Assembly (NCBI RefSeq): GCF_947489355.1
Contig: NZ_CANLDD010000011.1
Coordinates: 1 to 64,000 of the forward strand
DNA length: 64,000 nt
Reading direction: 5' to 3'
Source: an uncultured Microbulbifer sp.
GTDB taxonomy: Bacteria; Pseudomonadota; Gammaproteobacteria; Pseudomonadales; Cellvibrionaceae
Positions 45,982 through 62,599 of the stretch are shown piece after piece (the stretch's first letter is position 1; each line of letters starts with the position of its first letter). The notes under the pieces are model-generated. The model saw only the letters and a program-made list of their open reading frames with translations, did no database searches and was not told the DNA's origin. A program made the position numbers and the translations under genes.

Positions 45982-47358
45982 CTAGCCCAATAGTAGCCAG
46001 GCTGTACCGGCAATAATCAGCGATGCAGTCACACTCAGCACCGCACCCTCACGCACCATATCCTGCATACGCACTTTTCCGGTGCCGTAAGCGATCGCAT
46101 TGGGTGCTGTGGCCACCGGTAACATGAAAGCGCAGCTGGCACTCATGGCGGCCGGTATCATCAACACCATCGGATCGAAACCTGCAGAAGTGGCCGCTGC
46201 CGCAAGTATCGGCATCAGCAGTGTAGCTGTAGCAGTATTGCTGGTAATTTCTGTGAGGAAGGTGACACCGAGACAGAGCAATAGCAACATCACCCAGAGG
46301 GGCATGGCGGTCAGGAAGGAAAGTCCGCTGCCCAGCATACTGCTCAGGCCCGAAACGGAAAAGCCTTTGGCCAGGGCGAGACCACCGGCAAAGAGCAGCA
46401 ACATGCCCCAGGGGATTGTCTCAGCGGTCTGCCAGTCGAGCAAGCGACCGCCTTTCCCGTCGGGAATCATAAACATGGCCACCACAGCGGCAATAGCGAC
46501 TGTGCTGTCTCCGGCAGAGGCAATATCCAGCCACCCACTCCAGCCGCCAAAGGGGGCATTGCGGGTGATCCAAAAAGCAATGGCGAGGCCAAACACCAGC
46601 AGTGTGCGCTTTTCCTCTGCACGCCAAGCCCCAACCGCCGGCGGTTCGATTACATTTTTAAGATGGACACCGCGGGTAAGCCAGAGCGTCATAATCGGCA
46701 GAGTGGTCACTACTACAGGAAGACCGATCTTCATCCAGCTCACGAAACTGAACGTCCGACCGGTTACCTCCTCATAAATGCCCATAAAAATAACATTTGG
46801 AGGCGTACCCAGCGGCGTACCCACGCCCCCGAGACTTGCGCCATAGGCAATACCCAAAATCAGTGCAATGCTCAGTCGTTGATTTTGGATACGGGAGAGA
46901 ATTGCCAGGGCAATGGGCAGCATCATTAGAGTTGTGGCGGTATTCGAGATCCACATACTGAGAAAACCTGAGGCCAGCATAAACCCCAGAACCAACCGCC
47001 GACCGGAGGATACGCCAACGATGCGCAGCATATACAGGGCCAGGCGCTCATGGGCCCCACTCTTTTCCAGAGCCTTGGACAAGATAAAGGCCCCCATGAG
47101 CAGCATAATCACATGACTTCCCAGCGATGCCGCCACCATTTTATAATCGGCCACCCCGAATAAGGGTAGAAGTATAAAAGGCACCAGAGAAGTTGCCGGG
47201 ATAGGCAGTGCCTCGGTAATCCACCAGATCACTGTAAGCAATGTAATAGCCGCAGTGACCGCAGGCAGATACGCCAAATCTAGCTCACGCAAAAACACGT
47301 AAAAAAAAACGGCCAACAACGGCCCCAAAACGACAAAGCGCTGGCGCGCAATCGACAT
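45982..47358 (-). CDS. DASS-family sodium/dicarboxylate symporter (SLC13/INDY type)
   Basis: The protein has 458 residues from ATG 47358 (GGGGGTGGGT precedes it; the frame is open seven codons upstream). It shows eleven or so membrane helices and the two hallmark SNT loops: ISNTATTLMMLP near residue 140 and ITSNTATATLLMP near 385, which bind sodium and the carboxylate in VcINDY. It should import C4-dicarboxylates such as succinate, or sulfate-like anions in some branches, together with sodium. It stands alone and is bracketed by two copies of a palindromic repeat. Confidence 0.88.
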   Translation of the reverse strand: MSIARQRFVVLGPLLAVFFYVFLRELDLAYLPAVTAAITLLTVIWWITEALPIPATSLVPFILLPLFGVADYKMVAASLGSHVIMLLMGAFILSKALEKSGAHERLALYMLRIVGVSSGRRLVLGFMLASGFLSMWISNTATTLMMLPIALAILSRIQNQRLSIALILGIAYGASLGGVGTPLGTPPNVIFMGIYEEVTGRTFSFVSWMKIGLPVVVTTLPIMTLWLTRGVHLKNVIEPPAVGAWRAEEKRTLLVFGLAIAFWITRNAPFGGWSGWLDIASAGDSTVAIAAVVAMFMIPDGKGGRLLDWQTAETIPWGMLLLFAGGLALAKGFSVSGLSSMLGSGLSFLTAMPLWVMLLLLCLGVTFLTEITSNTATATLLMPILAAAATSAGFDPMVLMIPAAMSASCAFMLPVATAPNAIAYGTGKVRMQDMVREGAVLSVTASLIIAGTAWLLLG

Positions 47359-48276
47359 ACCCACCCCCCAACAATCCAATCTCCCCCAGGCACTATGTGC
47401 ACCAGAGGAAAATGCCCTTTTTTTCTGTAACCAAAGCGCCGGTCGCTGCCACCCTACTTTTCCGTTACTTCTTAACCAAACACATCCCAGAGTTCCTCCA
47501 GGATTACCCCTGAAACATCGCCTTAAATGGGCGAAGAAGCTCGCGCATCAAGGATAATACGGCCCGCAGTGTCATAACACCTCCCTGTCTAAGTATACAC
47601 CGCTATGATTTGGGAAATTACTACCGGTTCGGAAGGAAAGAATACCCCTTTCCCAGGACGCGCTGTGAATACATCCCTGTATGCTCGCAATCGGCATCCA
47701 TGCCTTAAACGGTCCTGGGAGAGGGGTATTCTTCCCTTCTGCCATGCTAACCGCGCACACAAGTATCGCGTGTATAGAAATCGCAGAAAATCCTAAAGCA
47801 GTATATCCAATAGGATGGAAATCTGGAAACAACGATGCCGGGCCAATGACTCTAACGGACATGGCCACCCCGATATCACGAGCATTAATTAGGATTTACC
47901 GGACCGGATCAAGCAAAGTAATGTCACACTGAACCTAGGATAAGGTATACGAATATCCTGCCATCTCAAGTGCAAATCTGAAGATGCGTAACCCGGAAGA
48001 TAAGCTGTAGCTGGCCATCTACTGGAAACGTGGATAGCCCATTGCGCTTTGGCCTGGTCCTAAGGTAACACTGGAACCGCTGGCGATAAAATAACTGAAT
48101 CCTTTCGTCAAATCTATCAAAAATCCCGCAGCTTCAAATTAAGATATCCAACCCCCCGACCTCGCAGCAGGCAAGGGATGCACTGCTCCGTTACTGCGCA
48201 AGGCCATTAAACCTCAACAGAGCCCCACAGACGACTATGCAAATGTGAGACGAGCTCCTCAAGATTCAATAATCCG
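47359..48276. other. 900-base intergenic region with the second palindromic element
   Basis: Apart from the repeat at 47631-47739 nothing is recognised. Frames of 60-98 codons overlap the repeat on both strands and are not credible. The 47740-48276 part is AT-rich and without known signals. Confidence 0.4.
47631..47739. repeat. 109-bp palindromic MITE-like element, copy 2
   Basis: The left end GGAAAGAATACCCCTTTCCC and the right end GAGAGGGGTATTCTTCCC pair as a long imperfect stem of about 26 bp that also includes CAGGAC/GTCCTG. The interior holds ATACATCCCTGTAT and GGCATCCATGCC, which are palindromic too. Length equals that of copy 1 at 45597-45705, in the same orientation. The elements lie on either side of the DASS gene. 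Confidence 0.78.
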
Positions 48277-49161
48277 TTAATCTGGCACCTTTACAGTCAA
48301 ATTATTCTTATGTGCATAATCCGGATCACCTCCAAGCCGCTTGTTGCAATTCAGGCCATTGATTGCTCCAATATCATTATTACTCAAAGTAAACCCTGAC
48401 AATAACAAATTGCTGCGAATGTTATCCAGTTTTTCTGCCTTGGGGATCACAATACGATGCTGTTGCACATTCCATTTCAATATGACTTGTGCCGGAGACA
48501 CAGAATGATTTTCTGCGATTTCTACAATTAATGGGTCCACTATCGGTTTTTCACTCTGTGGCACACCACTCCAGGAAGATCCGGAACCCAGGGGAGACCA
48601 ACAGCTAATAGCAATTTTGTGAAACTGGCAGTAATCTACCAGCGGCTGCTGGGTGAAATAAGGATGTAATTCAATTTGATTGCAGACCGGACGAATCTCG
48701 GCAAATGTAGCAATTTGTTCGATATCCGTCTTGCGGAAATTCGATAAACCCAGGGCGCGTACCTTCTTCTGCTGATACAGCGCCTCCATAACCTCCCAGG
48801 TTTCCCGGGTATAGGCTGGCACTGGCCAGTGAATCAGGTAGAGATCCAGATATTCCAGTTGCAAACGTTCCAGGCTGCGCGCGAAGGCATCGTGGGTTTT
48901 GCTACGCCCCTGCTCGGTATCCCAGATTTTACTGGTTATAAAAAATATCTCCCGCGGCAGGCCGGATTCCCTGATCGCGCGCCCCAGGGCGCGCTCATTG
49001 CCATACACAGAAGCTGTATCAAACTGCCTATAACCGATCGATATCGCCTTTAGAATGGTATCAGTGACATATTCATTATCCTGTTGCCAGCCGCCCACAG
49101 CGGCCAGCCCCATGCCGACCTGGGGAATCTGCACGCCATTATTAAACTCGATAAAGTACAT
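48277..49161 (-). CDS. Aldo/keto reductase
   Basis: This 294-residue NADPH-dependent reductase converts aldehydes or ketones to alcohols. The catalytic tetrad is complete: D48 and Y53 in YRQFDTASVYGNE, K78 in FFITSKIWD and H111 in LYLIHWPVP. The barrel pattern and RALGLSNF and IVIPKAEKLDNIRSNL belong to the AKR5-like prokaryotic group, close to 2,5-diketogluconate reductases. An AAGGGA site lies before the ATG. No partner genes suggest a substrate. Slightly AT-richer than the core genes. Confidence 0.92.
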   Translation of the reverse strand: MYFIEFNNGVQIPQVGMGLAAVGGWQQDNEYVTDTILKAISIGYRQFDTASVYGNERALGRAIRESGLPREIFFITSKIWDTEQGRSKTHDAFARSLERLQLEYLDLYLIHWPVPAYTRETWEVMEALYQQKKVRALGLSNFRKTDIEQIATFAEIRPVCNQIELHPYFTQQPLVDYCQFHKIAISCWSPLGSGSSWSGVPQSEKPIVDPLIVEIAENHSVSPAQVILKWNVQQHRIVIPKAEKLDNIRSNLLLSGFTLSNNDIGAINGLNCNKRLGGDPDYAHKNNLTVKVPD

Positions 49162-49370
49162 AATCGATATCCCTTCCAGCTACTGCGCTGTGCACTGAAC
49201 ACCACTTCCTATGGCTAAAATTATCCGCTCTCGGCGGTATCGAGTGTAAGAGGTCACCCCCTGTTTCTTGGAAAATCCTACAGTATATAGGTAATGTAAT
49301 GCCATTCTTTCACTTGCGAGACACTAAAATCACCTTGCAGATTGGTTTAGGTTGAGTATGGTCTCAGACT

Positions 49371-49694
49371 TTATTTGGGAGGCAGCGAACCGGCGAAGTT
49401 AACGCCGCGGCTCACCCAATTGTCAAGGTCTTCGGCAACGGCATCCTCCTCAACATACACCATCCCTTTCAAAGGACGCCCGGTATAGTCCATTGGGCGT
49501 GTGTAGCGCTCCGCCAGCGCCTCCTGATAGTGATCAGGCCCTACCCTAACCATCAGTTCTTCGCCGACCACACCACAGGCCATGTTGCCATTTAACATAA
49601 ACGCCAAGCCCCCAAACATCTGTTTTTCACTGAGGCCCTGGTTTTCCTGTATCAGATTGCGCACTTTTTCTGCCAGGGTTTTGTTATACGCCAT
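49371..49694 (-). CDS. TfoX/Sxy N-terminal domain protein
   Basis: From ATG 49694, which has a textbook AAGGAG site, this is a 107-residue single-domain protein: LAEKVRNLIQENQGLSEKQMFGGLAFMLNGNMACGVVGEELMVRVGPDHY, then the conserved RPMDYTGRPLKGMVYV. Only the N-terminal domain of the TfoX/Sxy competence regulator is present; the C-terminal DNA-bending part is missing, as in many stand-alone members whose role is unknown. An upstream start at 49733 is open but lacks support. Confidence 0.88.
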   Translation of the reverse strand: MAYNKTLAEKVRNLIQENQGLSEKQMFGGLAFMLNGNMACGVVGEELMVRVGPDHYQEALAERYTRPMDYTGRPLKGMVYVEEDAVAEDLDNWVSRGVNFAGSLPPK

Positions 49695-50720
49695 AACAAT
49701 CTCCTTAATTTCTTTTACCGAGCGGGAAGCCATATTTCCACAGTCGCTACAAACCGCATAAATGCAAATTTGACAAAAGTAAACTCCACTGAAGACAATT
49801 CGCCGGAATAGTCCGCCTTCCTAGACGGTTGCGGCGGGTTATTGACAAGTGTCTAATGATGGGTACAGATATCATCCCAAGAGAGAAAAACAACTGCGCC
49901 CATTCCAGACAGTCTGCAAATATACCCCTACAGGATCGCGACCGGTCACCACACATCATATGGCTCTGGTAGACGGAGCCCCATCCCCTACCCTGCATAA
50001 GCAGCTGCATCCTGGCGATAAAATTTATATTGAATAATCATTTAAGTGTAGCAGGAAATAGCAAGACTTCTTCTTGATAAGATGCCGACGCAATAGGAGC
50101 ACTACATCAGTAAAAAGTGGATTTTAACGACATGCACCTTCTGAATAAATCGCCAGGCCGGTGGGATATTCACACTGCTTTTTCAAATATTGATACAAGG
50201 GAATATGGTAAATGGCAATTCCAGTGGAATTTACTTGTTGTATCTACCATGCCCGATCTTAATAAGCTATTCACACGAATTTTTTCTGTACGTCAGGGTC
50301 ACGCTTTCCGGCATTTTTGGCAACGTCTAGAATCGGATTTCTCGAACACAACTTATTTGTAGAATACGGATACGTCTTACATAGGAACAATTGCTGTTAT
50401 TTGGATGAAACTGCGCTTCTGTCAGGTAAAAACTCCGAAAGTGGACATTCAGGGCCTGAACCAGAGCTGACAGAACACCTACTGAATACCCAACGACCTT
50501 TGGCACTTGTAGCGTATTGCAACTCATACGTCTCGATCAGTATTTGGCAACACTTTGAAACAGCGCTCTCCCCTTCAATAAAAGCGGTCGCGGGCGTGCG
50601 CAAGCATTTTTCAACTGTGCTTCGGCTTTTGGCAAATACTGAATGCCCATGTGTGGTCGCAACGTCTTTTTGTCAATGCGTTTCACGCAACAGGCGTTGG
50701 GATCTGGTCTGTCGCCGGAA
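49695..50720. other. 1-kb region without recognisable genes
   Basis: A low-coding-signal stretch between the TfoX-N gene and cysG. Frames exist at 49849-50037, 50117-50362 and 50317-50766 on the plus strand, the second opening with GTG, but none has a fitting ribosome site, steady codon use or a family. It looks like decayed sequence from an accessory region. Confidence 0.4.
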
Positions 50721-52139
50721 TCAATTGCCACAGACAGGGGGCTGGAGATCTGACTGGTCCCGCTGATACCAGTGCAATTTCTCATGCAGGCTGACAACGC
50801 CACCGACGATAGTCAAAGTCGGCGCCTTTACTGCCTTGTTTTGCGCGAGGTCTGGTAGTGTCTTGAGGTCACCCACAATGACCCGCTGCGCCGGAGTTGT
50901 TCCCTTTTCGATCAGTGCCGCGGGCGTTTCCGCTGAGAGACCGTGGCGGGTGAGTTCGGTGCAAATGGTTCGCAGGCCCGTCAAGCCCATATAGAAAACC
51001 AGGGTTTGGCCAACAGAGGCCAATTCGCTCCAGGGCAAATCGAGGCTGCCTTCCTGCAGGTGTCCGGTAATAAAACGCACTGACTGGGCGTAATCGCGGT
51101 GCGTCAAAGGAATACCCGCATAGCTGGCACACCCGGACGCAGCGGTAATGCCCGGCACCACTTGAAACGGTATGCCGTGCTCGGCCAGTTTGTCGATCTC
51201 TTCGCCACCTCGGCCAAAAATAAAGGGATCTCCTCCCTTCAGACGCAGTACCTTTTTGCCTTTGTTGGCTAAATCCACCAACAGCTGGTTGATATCGCTT
51301 TGGGGAACCGAATGAAACGCTTTTTTCTTGCCAACATAAATGCGCTCGGCATCCCTGCGCACCAGGTCCAGAACCGCCGGGGATACCAGGCGATCATAGA
51401 GCACGGCATCGGCCTGCTGCATCAGACGCAGGGCGCGAAAGGTCAGCAAATCGGGATCTCCAGGGCCCCCGCCCACCAGGTAAACCTCGCCAGTCGGTGC
51501 AGGACTGCCCTGCCAGACCTGCAGGGCATTGAGCAATGCTTTTTCCCCTTCCGCCAGCTTCCCTGCCTCCATACAGCTGGCGACTGGGCCTGAGAAAACC
51601 CACTCCCAAAAATCCTTGCGCCGCGCTTCGGGCAATGCGGCTTTTACCCTGGTGCGCACACGGGCGGCAAGCTCCACCAGGGCGGCAAGCCCCGGGGATA
51701 GCAGCGCTTCGATCTGGGCGCGGATACGCCGGGTAAGCACCGGCGCAGCACCGCCACTGTTAATACCAATCGAGAGATCGCCGCGCTCCACCATTGCGGG
51801 AAAGGTAAACGTACACAACTGCGGCGCATCCACCACATTGACCGGCAGGTGCCGGGCGCGCGCATCGGCAGAGACCTGCGCATTGACCTCCGCACTATCG
51901 GATGCCGCGATCACCAGTTCAGCCCGCTGCAAATAATCGGCGCAGTAGGTTGTCTCAAACAGGGCTCCGTTTGAATCGGACACCAGTTGCCTGAGTTCGG
52001 AGGCAATCTCCGGGGCAACCACCCACAGGCGGGCTCCCGCCTTGCATAGCAAGCGGGCTTTGCGGGTGGCAATGGCGCCTCCACCCACAATCAAGCAAGG
52101 GCGGTTTTGGACATCAAACGCGAGAGGGAGATAGCGCAA
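50721..52139 (-). CDS. cysG: Siroheme synthase CysG
   Basis: The 472-residue trifunctional enzyme turns uroporphyrinogen III into siroheme, the cofactor of sulfite and nitrite reductases. The N-terminal 205 residues are the dehydrogenase/ferrochelatase part with the NAD loop [17 protein letters not shown]. The C-terminal methyltransferase shows [15 protein letters not shown], the [14 protein letters not shown] motif and [23 protein letters not shown]. Translation appears to start at TTG ([10 protein letters not shown]), with GGGA about 8 bases upstream; no ATG is nearby in frame. It is the last gene of the long ftsK-to-cysG run. Confidence 0.95.
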   Translation of the reverse strand: MRYLPLAFDVQNRPCLIVGGGAIATRKARLLCKAGARLWVVAPEIASELRQLVSDSNGALFETTYCADYLQRAELVIAASDSAEVNAQVSADARARHLPVNVVDAPQLCTFTFPAMVERGDLSIGINSGGAAPVLTRRIRAQIEALLSPGLAALVELAARVRTRVKAALPEARRKDFWEWVFSGPVASCMEAGKLAEGEKALLNALQVWQGSPAPTGEVYLVGGGPGDPDLLTFRALRLMQQADAVLYDRLVSPAVLDLVRRDAERIYVGKKKAFHSVPQSDINQLLVDLANKGKKVLRLKGGDPFIFGRGGEEIDKLAEHGIPFQVVPGITAASGCASYAGIPLTHRDYAQSVRFITGHLQEGSLDLPWSELASVGQTLVFYMGLTGLRTICTELTRHGLSAETPAALIEKGTTPAQRVIVGDLKTLPDLAQNKAVKAPTLTIVGGVVSLHEKLHWYQRDQSDLQPPVCGN

Positions 52140-52229
52140 CGTCTTATCCCATTAAGTGGCAGACGGGAACAGTATTCCTCCAGAATACCCGGGGTAGTTA
52201 ACAACCCGGTAGCCGGCCAGAGTGCCGCA

Positions 52230-55309
<3,080 letters not shown>

Positions 55310-55317
<8 letters not shown>

Positions 55318-55921
55318 CTCTAATAACGTCGGTACCTGCGGGTGGTTTGAAGTCGAATACCGAGGCGGAAAGCTCGGGGTTGGCCTGAATGTCACTGAAA
55401 GTGATCTCGGTAGTCTGGCCCATGCTGTCGCGCACCGTAATCGCCGCGGGCAGCCCGTTTTTGGCAAAACCTATTTCCATGGCTTTAAAGGGCGCCGAGG
55501 GATTTTTCGGAACCAAGTGGTAGACGCCGTCTTTCAGGGAGACATTGAACGAATTGCGAATCTCTGCCACCTTGCCGCCGAGTAAGAGCGCAGGTGTTTC
55601 TTTGATACGCTTGTCCACCGGCCGTATCGTCACCTGTTCCAGATCCGGATCGTAAAGCCACAGGGTTTTATTGTTGGTCACCAATAGCTGCGCGTAGGGA
55701 TCCCCGGTTTCCCAGCGCAGTTTACCGGGCCGCTGTACAGAAAAGCTGCCACTGCTCTTCTGGGTCACTTTGCCGCGCTCATCAAGCAGGGTCTGCTGAA
55801 AATTGCCCGACAGCGCAGCGAGGGGCATAAGTCGCTTGCTGAGGTCATCGGTGGCATCGGCCCAGGCCCCTGCGGCAGCAACACTCACCGTCAACAGTAG
55901 ACTGTGCAGAATGCTTTTCAT
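55310..55921 (-). CDS. lolA: Outer-membrane lipoprotein carrier protein LolA
   Basis: LolA ferries lipoproteins through the periplasm from LolCDE to LolB. From ATG 55921 the protein has 203 residues with a signal peptide (LLLTVSVAAAGAWA) and a beta-sheet half-barrel: LSGNFQQTLLDERGKV, SFSVQRPGKLRWETGDPYAQLLVTNNKTLWLYDPDLEQV and the closing PELSASVFDFKPPAGTDVI. The window codes for several lipoproteins that would depend on it. It is between ftsK and rarA, the usual order. Confidence 0.95.
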
Positions 55922-56015
55922 AGTTGGATTCCAGTAGGTTGAGTTCACAAAGCATAATGGCGGGCCGGTGAACAGGCGCTTAACCCTCTTCCTGCCCGTC
56001 CGATGGCGCGCTCAT

Positions 56016-58358
56016 TCAAGGGGGTGGGGGGGCCAATACCTCCCGGTTGCCGTTGTGCCCGGCCGGGGACACAACCCCTGCGGCTTCCATGGCGTCAATA
56101 ATACGTGCGGCACGATTGTAACCAATCCGCAACTGGCGCTGCACAGAAGAAATGGAAGCCTTGCGTGATTTCGTCACAAAGGCGACTGCCTCATCGTAGA
56201 GGGCATCCGCTTCGGGATCCTCGCCCTCCCCCTCTTCAGATTGCAGCCCGGGCACCGGTATACTGTTGTTACTGTCATCGATAATGCCATCGATATATTC
56301 GGGTGTACCGCGTCGGCGCCAGTCGGCCACCACCTTGTGTACCTCGTGATCATCCACAAAGGCACCGTGCACCCGCACCGGCACACCGCTTCCCGGAGGC
56401 AGGTAGAGCATATCGCCATGACCGAGCAACTGCTCCGCCCCACCCTGGTCGAGAATGGTGCGGGAATCCACCTTTGAAGAAACCTGGAAACCGATACGGG
56501 TGGGCACATTGGCTTTGATCAGGCCGGTGATGACATCCACTGAGGGACGCTGGGTGGCCAGCAGCAGGTGAATACCCGCCGCACGGGCTTTTTGCGCGAT
56601 ACGCGCGATCAGTTGCTCCACCTTCTTACCGACAATCATCATCATGTCGGCAAACTCATCGATTACCACCACGATGGCCGGCAGCTTGTGCAAAGCCGGG
56701 GCCGTTTGTTCCCCTTCCGGAACGCTGGACATGGGGTCCGGCTGCCAAAGCGGGTCGGCAATGGGTTCTCCCGCCTCTTCGGCTTCCTCCACCTTGCGGT
56801 TAAAGCCCGCCAGGTTGCGCACCCCCAGCGCGGCCATCAGCTTATAGCGGCGCTCCATCTCCCCGACGCACCAGCGCAGACCGTTGGCGGCGTCGTTCAT
56901 ATCCGTGATGACTGGCGTCAGCAGATGGGGAATACCCTCGTAAACCGACAGCTCCAACATCTTCGGGTCCACCAGGATCAGGCGCACCGCTTCCGGCGTC
57001 GACTTGTACAACAAGCTGAGCAGCATCACGTTGACGCCCACGGACTTGCCGGAGCCCGTGGTGCCCGCCACCAGCAGGTGTGGCATCTTGGCCAGATCCG
57101 CCACCACCGGCTGGCCGGAGATATCGTGTCCCAAAGCCAGGGTCAGGGGGGATTTGGCAGCTTCGTAAACATCGGCAGACAGTACCTCACTCAAGCGCAC
57201 AATCTGGCGATTCTCATTTGGGATCTCAATCCCCACCACTGATTTACCCGGGATGACCTCGACAACACGGACACTGATCACCGCCAGCGAGCGCGCCAGA
57301 TCCTTGGCCAGATTGGAAATCTTGCTGACTTTAACCCCGGCTGCCGGCTGAATTTCAAAACGGGTGACCACCGGGCCAGGCAGCACAGAGACCACTTCAG
57401 CCACCACACCGAAGTCCTTGAGCTTCAGCTCCAGCAGACGGGATAACCCCTCCAGGGATTCCCGCGAGAAACCCGCCTTTTTATTCTGGTCCGCCGGGTC
57501 CAGTAAGCCCAGCGGTGGCAGAGCGCCGGTGACCGGACCGATTTTGAACAGCTCGCCCTGCTTGTCCTTGGTCGCGCGGGGACTCCGCTTTGGTTTTGGC
57601 GCCAGCGCTTCGATCTTCGGCGGCATTCTCTCCACACTGCGCCGCCTCTCCTCCTCCAAAGCGGCTTTGCGCACCACTATGGCCTCCCGTGCCACACGCT
57701 GTTCAGCGCGTTTTTGGCGCCAGTGTTTGTAGAACCGGCCGAACAGGGCGAAAAATCCAAGCGCAATGTGGCCAATGGATTCGGCCAGCCTGAGCCAGGA
57801 AAGTCCGGTGAACACGGTGATACCAATGGCAAAAATTGCCAGCAGTAAAATGGTTGCTCCCACATAGCCGAGGCTGGCTCCGGCGGCACCGGAAAGGGCC
57901 GCACCGATAATACCGCCATTGGAAAAGGGCAGCGGGGTCTCAGCCGGCGCGAAACAGAGGGTTGCCAGCGAGGCGCCGCTGGCAAGTACCAGCAGCAGGC
58001 CAAACACCCGTAGCAGGAACAGGGGCCCGTGAAAACGGGCACTGCGATCACGCAGAATGCGATAGGCACGCCAACCAATCAGCAGGGGCAACAGGTAAGC
58101 CATCCAACCCAGCAGAGACAGGCCTACGTCGGCAAGCCAGGCCCCGGTGGGCCCAATTGCATTTTGGAACTGATCGGTTTGCCCTACATGGGACCAACCG
58201 GGGTCCTGTGCATCGTAACTCAGCAGACTGATTGCCAATAGCAACGCCCCCGCCAGCAGGGCGATCAGAGCCCCCTCTCTGATTAAGCGGGAAATCAGCG
58301 GATCCGGCAGGGTATCGCTATTCGCAGCGGTTTCCTCGGTTGCACTCTCGGCCTTCAA
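56016..58358 (-). CDS. ftsK: DNA translocase FtsK
   Basis: FtsK sits at the division septum and pumps the chromosome termini apart. The 780-residue protein has four or five N-terminal membrane helices (up to about residue 190), a short linker and the RecA-like motor with Walker [13 protein letters not shown] and Walker [13 protein letters not shown]. The C-terminal winged-helix gamma domain, which reads KOPS sites, ends the protein. The linker is short, as in Pseudomonas (about 800 residues total) and unlike E. coli. The start is TTG at 58358 with a GAGG site. czcA lies 77 bases upstream. Confidence 0.96.
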   Translation of the reverse strand: MKAESATEETAANSDTLPDPLISRLIREGALIALLAGALLLAISLLSYDAQDPGWSHVGQTDQFQNAIGPTGAWLADVGLSLLGWMAYLLPLLIGWRAYRILRDRSARFHGPLFLLRVFGLLLVLASGASLATLCFAPAETPLPFSNGGIIGAALSGAAGASLGYVGATILLLAIFAIGITVFTGLSWLRLAESIGHIALGFFALFGRFYKHWRQKRAEQRVAREAIVVRKAALEEERRRSVERMPPKIEALAPKPKRSPRATKDKQGELFKIGPVTGALPPLGLLDPADQNKKAGFSRESLEGLSRLLELKLKDFGVVAEVVSVLPGPVVTRFEIQPAAGVKVSKISNLAKDLARSLAVISVRVVEVIPGKSVVGIEIPNENRQIVRLSEVLSADVYEAAKSPLTLALGHDISGQPVVADLAKMPHLLVAGTTGSGKSVGVNVMLLSLLYKSTPEAVRLILVDPKMLELSVYEGIPHLLTPVITDMNDAANGLRWCVGEMERRYKLMAALGVRNLAGFNRKVEEAEEAGEPIADPLWQPDPMSSVPEGEQTAPALHKLPAIVVVIDEFADMMMIVGKKVEQLIARIAQKARAAGIHLLLATQRPSVDVITGLIKANVPTRIGFQVSSKVDSRTILDQGGAEQLLGHGDMLYLPPGSGVPVRVHGAFVDDHEVHKVVADWRRRGTPEYIDGIIDDSNNSIPVPGLQSEEGEGEDPEADALYDEAVAFVTKSRKASISSVQRQLRIGYNRAARIIDAMEAAGVVSPAGHNGNREVLAPPPP

Positions 58359-58394
58359 AGACTTTCCTCAATACAGTTTTGTTGTTGCCAATAC

Positions 58395-58419
58395 CCCGGC
58401 AAGGGGATCGGTTGCCGGG
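58395..58419 (-). terminator. Hairpin between czcA and ftsK
   Basis: CCCGGCAA and TTGCCGGG form an 8-bp GC-rich stem with a 9-base loop just past the czcA stop on the minus strand. No T-tract follows, so it may be a weak terminator or attenuator that separates czcCBA from the ftsK operon. Confidence 0.4.
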
Positions 58420-58435
58420 TGAATCATAAAAGAAT

Positions 58436-61594
<3,159 letters not shown>

Positions 61595-61598
61595 TCAC

Positions 61599-62585
61599 TC
61601 AATGGCTGTGCGCAGCACCGGATTTTTCAAAGTCCGCTTTGATCAAATAGCTGTTTTCTGTGACATAGCGCTCGCCCACAGTGAGGCCGCTGAGCACTTC
61701 CGTCACAGTGCCATCGCTGCGGCCCAGTGCCAGTGGGCGGACCTCATAGGTTTGCCCGACTTTGACAAACACCACCGTAGTTTCGCGCAGTGGTTGCAGC
61801 GCGCGGTTCTCCACCACCAGGGGAACCCGGTTTTCACTGGTCACCACCTGGCCCTGCACCATCAGATCCGTGGTCCACAGATTGTCCGGATTTTCAATCA
61901 GCGCGCGGGCTATGGCAAAAGGCTGGCCGTTGCCCCCGGGGGCGAGACTGATAATGGTGGAATCAAAAGTGCGCTCCCCTGCGCTGATGGACACCCTCTG
62001 CCCGCGGCTGATCTTGTCTCGGCGCCCGGGGAATACCCGCAGTTCCGCCCACAGCCGGCTGTAGTTGGCAATGGTAAACAGCACCCGCTCCCCACTGAAC
62101 TCCCCGAGGCTGGCCTGTTTGTCGATAACCTGTCCGCGGATTGGCGCCACCAGGGGATAGACCTGCAGGCTGTCATTGGATTCAATGGCCGCGAGCTTTT
62201 GTCCTTTTTCCACCAGATCCCCAAGTCCTTTCTCGATGGCCACAAGCGTACCGGGATAGCGGGCGCGCACATGGCTGATACTGCGGTGGTCAATCGCGGT
62301 TTTACCGTACAGGGTGACACTTTCCCCAATGGTGCCGGGACCCGCTACGGCCGTCCTGATACCTGCTTTGTGCGCGGTTTTATCCGGGATCTGTATACGG
62401 CTTTCACGGAATTTATGCTCCCGGTGAGCCCGCTCGCCGCCGTGGGACACCTGTTCGCCAGGGTAGTTGTCGTGACGATTTTGCTCTGTTTCAGTGGTAT
62501 GGGTCTGGCCCGCGACCGAGAGCCCCGGAAAGAGGAGCGGGAGTATCAATAGCACCCGCTGAATGATTTTCTTTGCTCTGCTCAT
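61599..62585 (-). CDS. czcB: Heavy-metal RND efflux adaptor CzcB, His-rich N-terminus
   Basis: The 328-residue membrane-fusion protein begins with a signal peptide (LLILPLLFPGLSVAGQ). Then comes a stretch rich in histidine and acids (HTTETEQNRHDN, HGGERAHREH), which could bind metal ions. The lipoyl/barrel core follows: SHVRARYPGTLVAIEKGLGDLVEKGQKLAAIES, then VYPLVAPIRGQVIDKQASLGEF, and the protein ends in AAHSH. The alpha-helical hairpin is nearly absent, which makes it shorter than typical CzcB proteins of over 380 residues. It forms an operon with czcC and czcA. Confidence 0.9.
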   Translation of the reverse strand: MSRAKKIIQRVLLILPLLFPGLSVAGQTHTTETEQNRHDNYPGEQVSHGGERAHREHKFRESRIQIPDKTAHKAGIRTAVAGPGTIGESVTLYGKTAIDHRSISHVRARYPGTLVAIEKGLGDLVEKGQKLAAIESNDSLQVYPLVAPIRGQVIDKQASLGEFSGERVLFTIANYSRLWAELRVFPGRRDKISRGQRVSISAGERTFDSTIISLAPGGNGQPFAIARALIENPDNLWTTDLMVQGQVVTSENRVPLVVENRALQPLRETTVVFVKVGQTYEVRPLALGRSDGTVTEVLSGLTVGERYVTENSYLIKADFEKSGAAHSH

Positions 62586-62599
62586 TACTCAATCCAAAA

